The notes under the pieces are model-generated. The model was not told the origin of the DNA. It worked only from the letters and a program-made list of their open reading frames with translations, and searched no databases. Source: JAJKJG01 sp036386395 (lineage in GTDB: Bacteria > Pseudomonadota > Alphaproteobacteria > Rhizobiales > Beijerinckiaceae). Taken from it: a stretch of DNA of 23,677 nucleotides. The stretch lies in assembly GCA_036386395.1 (NCBI GenBank), contig DASVVU010000299.1:1-23677 (forward strand), given 5' to 3'. A program made the translations under genes and the position numbers. Below, piece by piece: positions 20,371 to 23,677 of the stretch; the first letter of the stretch is position 1, and each line of letters opens with the position of its first letter.

Positions 20371-23219
20371 CGGTGCACCAGCCCTCCCCCGCCGCGGCGG
20401 CCATCACCCTCTCGCTCACTGTGAACGGCGAGGCCCGCACCCTCAAGGCGCATCCCTTCGAGACGCTGGCCGACGTGTTGCGCGACCGCCTCGGCCTCAC
20501 CGGCACGAAGATCGGCTGCAACGCCGGCGACTGCGGCGCCTGCACGGTGCTCCTCAATGGCGCCCAGGCCTGCGCCTGCCTCGTGCCGGCCGCGCAGGCG
20601 CACGGCGCCGAGGTGCACACCGTCGAAGGCGCAGGCCCCGGCGGCGTCACCGACCTCCTGCGCCGCGCGTTCCTCGCGCACGGGGCCGCGCAATGCGGCA
20701 TCTGCACCCCCGGCATGCTGATGGCCGCGGCCGATCTTCTCGCCCGCCCGCCCGCGCCCTCGCGCCAGGAGGTCGAGGATGCCCTCGGCGGCGTGCTCTG
20801 CCGCTGCACCGGATATACGAAGATCGTCGAGGCCGTGATGTCAGTCTCCCCTCTCCCGAATGGGAGAGAGGCCGGGGGTGAGGGCCCGCTGCCTTCACGG
20901 AACACGGCTTGGCGCCACCGCACCCCTTACGGCACCGCCGTTCCCTCACCCCTGCCCCTCTCCCATTTGGGAGAGGGGTCGGTCGGCGCCCGCATCCCTC
21001 GACTCGACGGCTGGGCGAAGGTGGCGGGCACTGAAAGATTCGGGGCGGACGAGGCGCCGGCGGACGCCTTGTGGCTGCGGGTTGTGCGCTCGCCGCACGC
21101 ACGCGCGAGCTTCACGCTCGGCGACCTGGAAGGCTTCCGGGCGGGCCGGGGGCTTGCGGCCGTTGTCACCGCGGCGGACGTGCCCGGCGAGAACTCCTTC
21201 GGCATCTTCCCGGACACCAAGGACCAGCCGGTCTTCGCCGCCGGCGAGGTCCGCTTCCGCGGCGAGGCGGTGCTCGGGCTCGTCGGCATCCGGGAGGCGC
21301 TCGATGCCGTCGAGGACGCCGACGTGCCGATTGCTTGGACCCCGCTGCCGCCCCTCGAAGGCGTCGAGGCGGCGCTCGCCGACGGCGCGCCGGCGATCCA
21401 CGCGGGCCGGCCCGAAAACGTCCTCACCCGCGGCCGTCTCGCATGCGGCGATCCCGAGGGCACACTGGCGCAGGCCGCCGCGACGGCAGAGGGGGCCTTC
21501 CGCACCGCCTTCGTCGAGCACGCCTACATCGAGCCGGAGGCGGGCTTCGCGGCGCCGACCGGCCCCGCGACCATCGAGGTCGCGGCCTGCACGCAGGCCC
21601 CCTACATGGATCGGGACGAGACCGCGCGGGTGCTCGGCCTTCCCCCGGAGAACGTGCGCATCCAGCCCTCCGCCTGCGGCGGCGGCTTCGGAGGCAAGCT
21701 CGACGTCTCGGTGCAGCCGCTCCTTGCCGTCGCGGCCTGGAAAGTGAAGCGGCCGGTGCGGATCGTCTATTCCCGCATCGAGTCCATGGCCTCGACCACG
21801 AAGCGCCATCCGGCCCACATCCGGGCGCGCGCCGCGGCGGACGCGGACGGCCGGCTCCTCGCCTTCGCGAGCGAGGCCAACTTCAACACCGGCGCCTACG
21901 CCTCCTGGGGCCCGACCGTCGCGAACCGCGTGCCGGTGCACGCGAGCGGGCCCTACCGGGTGCCGAACGTCTTGAACCGCACCCGCGCCGTCTACACCAA
22001 CGACACGCCGGCCGGCGCTTTCCGCGGCTTCGGCGTGCCGCAGGCCGCAATCGCGCACGAATGCCTGATGGACGACCTCGCCGAAAGCTTAAGGCTCGAC
22101 CGCTGGGCCATCCGCCGCCTCAACGCCCTCGGCAAAGGCGACCGCACGCCCTCGGGCCAGGTCCTCCGCTCGGGCGGGCTGCCCGAGTGCCTCGACGCCT
22201 TGAAGGACGACTGGGAGGCGGCGCTCGCCCGCGCGGCGGCCCACAACGCGAGCGAGCCGCGCCTGCGTCACGGCGTCGGCATCGCCTGCATGTGGTACGG
22301 TTGCGGCAACACGGCCCTGCCGAACCCCTCGGCCATGCGGATCATTCTTGACCGCGCGGGCACGCTCACGTTCCTCAACGGCGCCGTCGACATTGGCCAG
22401 GGCTCGACCACCGTGCTGACGCAGATTGCGGCCGATACCTTGGGCCTGCCACCGGAACAATTCACCCTCGTGGTCGGTGACACCGCTCTGACCGCGGACG
22501 CTGGAAAGACCTCGGCCTCGCGCCAGACCTTCGTCTCGGGCAAGGCCGCGATGCTGGCCGCGCAGGACCTGCGCCGGAAGATTCTCGGACTCGCCAACGT
22601 CGGCGCGGGCGCGACGCTCGCCCTTGACGGCGCGGCGCTTGTCATCGCCGAGGGCGAGGTGCGGCGCATCATCGACCTCGCGTCGCTCCCGGCGGACCAG
22701 GACGGCGTGGTCCTCGACGGCATCGGCGCCTACGACCCGCCGACCACGCCCCTCGACCCGGACGGCCAGGGCGTCCCTTACGCCACTTACGGCTTCGCGG
22801 CCCAGGTCGCCGAGGTCGAGGTCGATACCGTGCTCGGCACCACGCGGGTTCTGCGCATCGCCGCCGCCCACGACGTCGGCCGCGCCGTCAACCCGACCCT
22901 CGTCGAGGGCCAGATCCACGGCGGCATCGCCCAGGGGCTCGGCCTCGCCCTCATGGAGGAGTTCGTCCCGGGCCGCACCGAGAACCTGCACGACTACCTC
23001 ATCCCGACCGTTGGCGACATGCCCGAGATCGCGGTGCATCTCATCGAGGATCCGGAGCCGGAAGGGCCGTTCGGCGCCAAGGGCGTCGGCGAGCCGGCCC
23101 TCGTCGCCACCGCCCCCGCCATCCTCTCCGCCATCCGCCATGCCACGGGTGTCACCATGCGCGAGGTCCCGGTCCTGCCGCACCGCCTCTGGGCGGCAAT
23201 GCGGAGGGCGGCCCCATGA
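20367..23219 (+). CDS. Fused [2Fe-2S] / molybdopterin-binding hydroxylase subunit (xanthine dehydrogenase family)
   Basis: The 950-residue protein combines the small Fe-S subunit and the large catalytic subunit. Residues 10-158 hold two [2Fe-2S] clusters: Cys 51, 56, 59, 71 (plant-ferredoxin type) and Cys 110, 113, 145, 147. Residues about 161-206 are a low-complexity linker (PLPNGREAGGEG, PSPLPLSHLGEG) encoded by two inverted palindromic modules and the DNA between them. The molybdopterin domain begins VGARIPRLDGWAKVAGTERFG and carries CGGGFGGK, AGAFRGFGVPQ and the C-terminal GPFGAKGVGEPAL with the presumed catalytic Glu. Such enzymes hydroxylate purines or other N-heterocycles. Substrate is unknown; the neighbouring hydantoinase, amidohydrolase and Fe-S reductase-like gene favour an N-heterocycle. 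Confidence 0.92.
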   Translation: MTVHQPSPAAAAITLSLTVNGEARTLKAHPFETLADVLRDRLGLTGTKIGCNAGDCGACTVLLNGAQACACLVPAAQAHGAEVHTVEGAGPGGVTDLLRRAFLAHGAAQCGICTPGMLMAAADLLARPPAPSRQEVEDALGGVLCRCTGYTKIVEAVMSVSPLPNGREAGGEGPLPSRNTAWRHRTPYGTAVPSPLPLSHLGEGSVGARIPRLDGWAKVAGTERFGADEAPADALWLRVVRSPHARASFTLGDLEGFRAGRGLAAVVTAADVPGENSFGIFPDTKDQPVFAAGEVRFRGEAVLGLVGIREALDAVEDADVPIAWTPLPPLEGVEAALADGAPAIHAGRPENVLTRGRLACGDPEGTLAQAAATAEGAFRTAFVEHAYIEPEAGFAAPTGPATIEVAACTQAPYMDRDETARVLGLPPENVRIQPSACGGGFGGKLDVSVQPLLAVAAWKVKRPVRIVYSRIESMASTTKRHPAHIRARAAADADGRLLAFASEANFNTGAYASWGPTVANRVPVHASGPYRVPNVLNRTRAVYTNDTPAGAFRGFGVPQAAIAHECLMDDLAESLRLDRWAIRRLNALGKGDRTPSGQVLRSGGLPECLDALKDDWEAALARAAAHNASEPRLRHGVGIACMWYGCGNTALPNPSAMRIILDRAGTLTFLNGAVDIGQGSTTVLTQIAADTLGLPPEQFTLVVGDTALTADAGKTSASRQTFVSGKAAMLAAQDLRRKILGLANVGAGATLALDGAALVIAEGEVRRIIDLASLPADQDGVVLDGIGAYDPPTTPLDPDGQGVPYATYGFAAQVAEVEVDTVLGTTRVLRIAAAHDVGRAVNPTLVEGQIHGGIAQGLGLALMEEFVPGRTENLHDYLIPTVGDMPEIAVHLIEDPEPEGPFGAKGVGEPALVATAPAILSAIRHATGVTMREVPVLPHRLWAAMRRAAP
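20848..20884 (+). repeat. Palindromic module A (left arm of doublet, coding)
   Basis: CTCTCCC-GAAT-GGGAGAG hairpin (20851-20868) is followed by GGGGGTGAGGG. It is nearly the same as module A1 of the DUF559 unit, with an imperfect outer stem. It is translated in frame inside the hydroxylase linker. Confidence 0.88.
20943..20978 (-). repeat. Palindromic module A (right arm of doublet, coding)
   Basis: CCCTCACCCCTG followed by the hairpin CCCCTCTCCC-ATTT-GGGAGAGGGG (20955-20978) with a 10-bp stem. It faces the module at 20848-20884 across 58 bases and differs from module A1 by a single base in the loop when read on the minus strand. Confidence 0.9.
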
Positions 23220-23677
23220 GTGAGGCTTCGCTCGCCACGCGCTCGCAGAAATTCGGCGCCGCCGAGGGCGAGGGCATCGTGCGGTGCGATGCCTGTCCGG
23301 TGCTGTGCCGCATCCGGCCGGGGCGGGCGGGGGCGTGCAGTCGGTACGCGAACGTGGACGGGCAGCTCGTGCGCACCGATCCGGTGGTTCTGATGCAGCG
23401 GGCGGTCGCGGACGGCGGGCGCATCGTGGAGTTCGCGGGGACGGACTGGGACGGGCGGATGCTCGATCCCCAAAGGACCTTCGTGACCGGCGTCGGAGCC
23501 GGCACGACCTATCCGGACTACAAGCCGGCGCCGTTCATCGTCGCGGCCGAGCACGACGGCGTCGACACAGTGACGGTCGTGACCGAAGGAATCTTCAGCT
23601 ACTGCGGCGTCAAGGTGAAGATCGACACCGACCGGCACCTCGGCCCCGAGACCTCGGCCGTGCGGGTCGAGGGCGAG
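23216..23677 (+). CDS. Fe-S protein resembling 6-hydroxynicotinate reductase, N-terminal part
   Basis: The frame begins at an ATG overlapping the hydroxylase stop (ATGA) and runs off the right edge after 154 codons. Near the start is RCDACPVLCRIRPGRAGACSR, giving Cys 24, 27, 31 and 41, a likely [4Fe-4S] site. The following text (YANVDGQLVRTDPVVLMQRA, then FVTGVGAGTTYPDYKPAPFI and VTEGIFSYCGVKVKIDTD) matches my memory of proteins annotated as 6-hydroxynicotinate reductase in Rhizobiales. That name comes from the nicotinate fermentation enzyme of Eubacterium barkeri. The actual reaction in an aerobic bacterium is unproven. Confidence 0.6.
   Translation, partial: MSEASLATRSQKFGAAEGEGIVRCDACPVLCRIRPGRAGACSRYANVDGQLVRTDPVVLMQRAVADGGRIVEFAGTDWDGRMLDPQRTFVTGVGAGTTYPDYKPAPFIVAAEHDGVDTVTVVTEGIFSYCGVKVKIDTDRHLGPETSAVRVEGE

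Noticed and set aside
5593..20978. CRISPR array from the repeated GC-rich palindromes
   Set aside because: The copies are dispersed, in both orientations, with no regular spacers and no cas genes.

Overview
The window is GC-rich chromosomal DNA, most likely from a Hyphomicrobiales (Rhizobiales) alphaproteobacterium such as Methylobacterium or a relative. The support is the codon bias, an EcfG-type stress promoter, DUF6894 and short Crp/Fnr genes, an ilvB attenuator, and many GC-rich palindromic repeats. The genus is an inference.

Layout. (1) 1-552, minus: the start of a glycosyltransferase gene cut by the window edge, with a match to the GGAAC-N16-CGTT general-stress promoter upstream. (2) 773-3947, minus: a tightly overlapping acyl-CoA dehydrogenase / acyl-CoA ligase / PaaI-type thioesterase operon, divergent from a two-part 3-hydroxyacyl-CoA dehydrogenase (4050-5591, plus). 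Together they form a beta-oxidation-like acid or aromatic degradation set. (3) 5593-6027: a frameshifted DUF559 (Vsr-like nuclease) gene enclosed by near-identical 36-bp inverted palindromic modules. (4) 6034-8059, minus: ilvB with a leader peptide containing Val-Leu-Ile-Val, an intrinsic attenuator and a promoter. (5) 8075-12901: a 4.8-kb IS1595-family transposon with 18-bp perfect terminal inverted repeats and a perfect 8-bp target duplication. It carries passenger genes (membrane protein, small hypothetical proteins, P-loop kinase, Crp/Fnr regulator, two DUF6894 proteins) and sits directly behind the ilvB promoter. (6) 12992-23677, plus: a small hypothetical gene, purQ, an M20 amidohydrolase, a fused hydantoinase A/B protein, an FAD subunit and a fused [2Fe-2S]/molybdopterin hydroxylase, and the start of an Fe-S protein resembling 6-hydroxynicotinate reductase. 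Most junctions in this last run overlap by 1-4 bases.

The most unusual theme is the dispersed palindromic family. Modules (a CCTCTCCC/GGGAGAGG hairpin plus GGGTGAGGG) occur as inverted doublets facing each other. One doublet has a DUF559 gene between its arms. Others lie in frame inside protein-coding genes: one forms the C-terminal tail of the hydantoinase and one forms the linker joining two hydroxylase domains. A second palindromic family supplies the 36-codon linker joining hydantoinase A to B. The arrangement resembles REPIN/RAYT systems, with a DUF559 nuclease in place of the transposase; that comparison is my hypothesis. The catabolic genes suggest a pathway that hydroxylates, reduces and hydrolytically opens an N-heterocycle; the substrate cannot be read from sequence.
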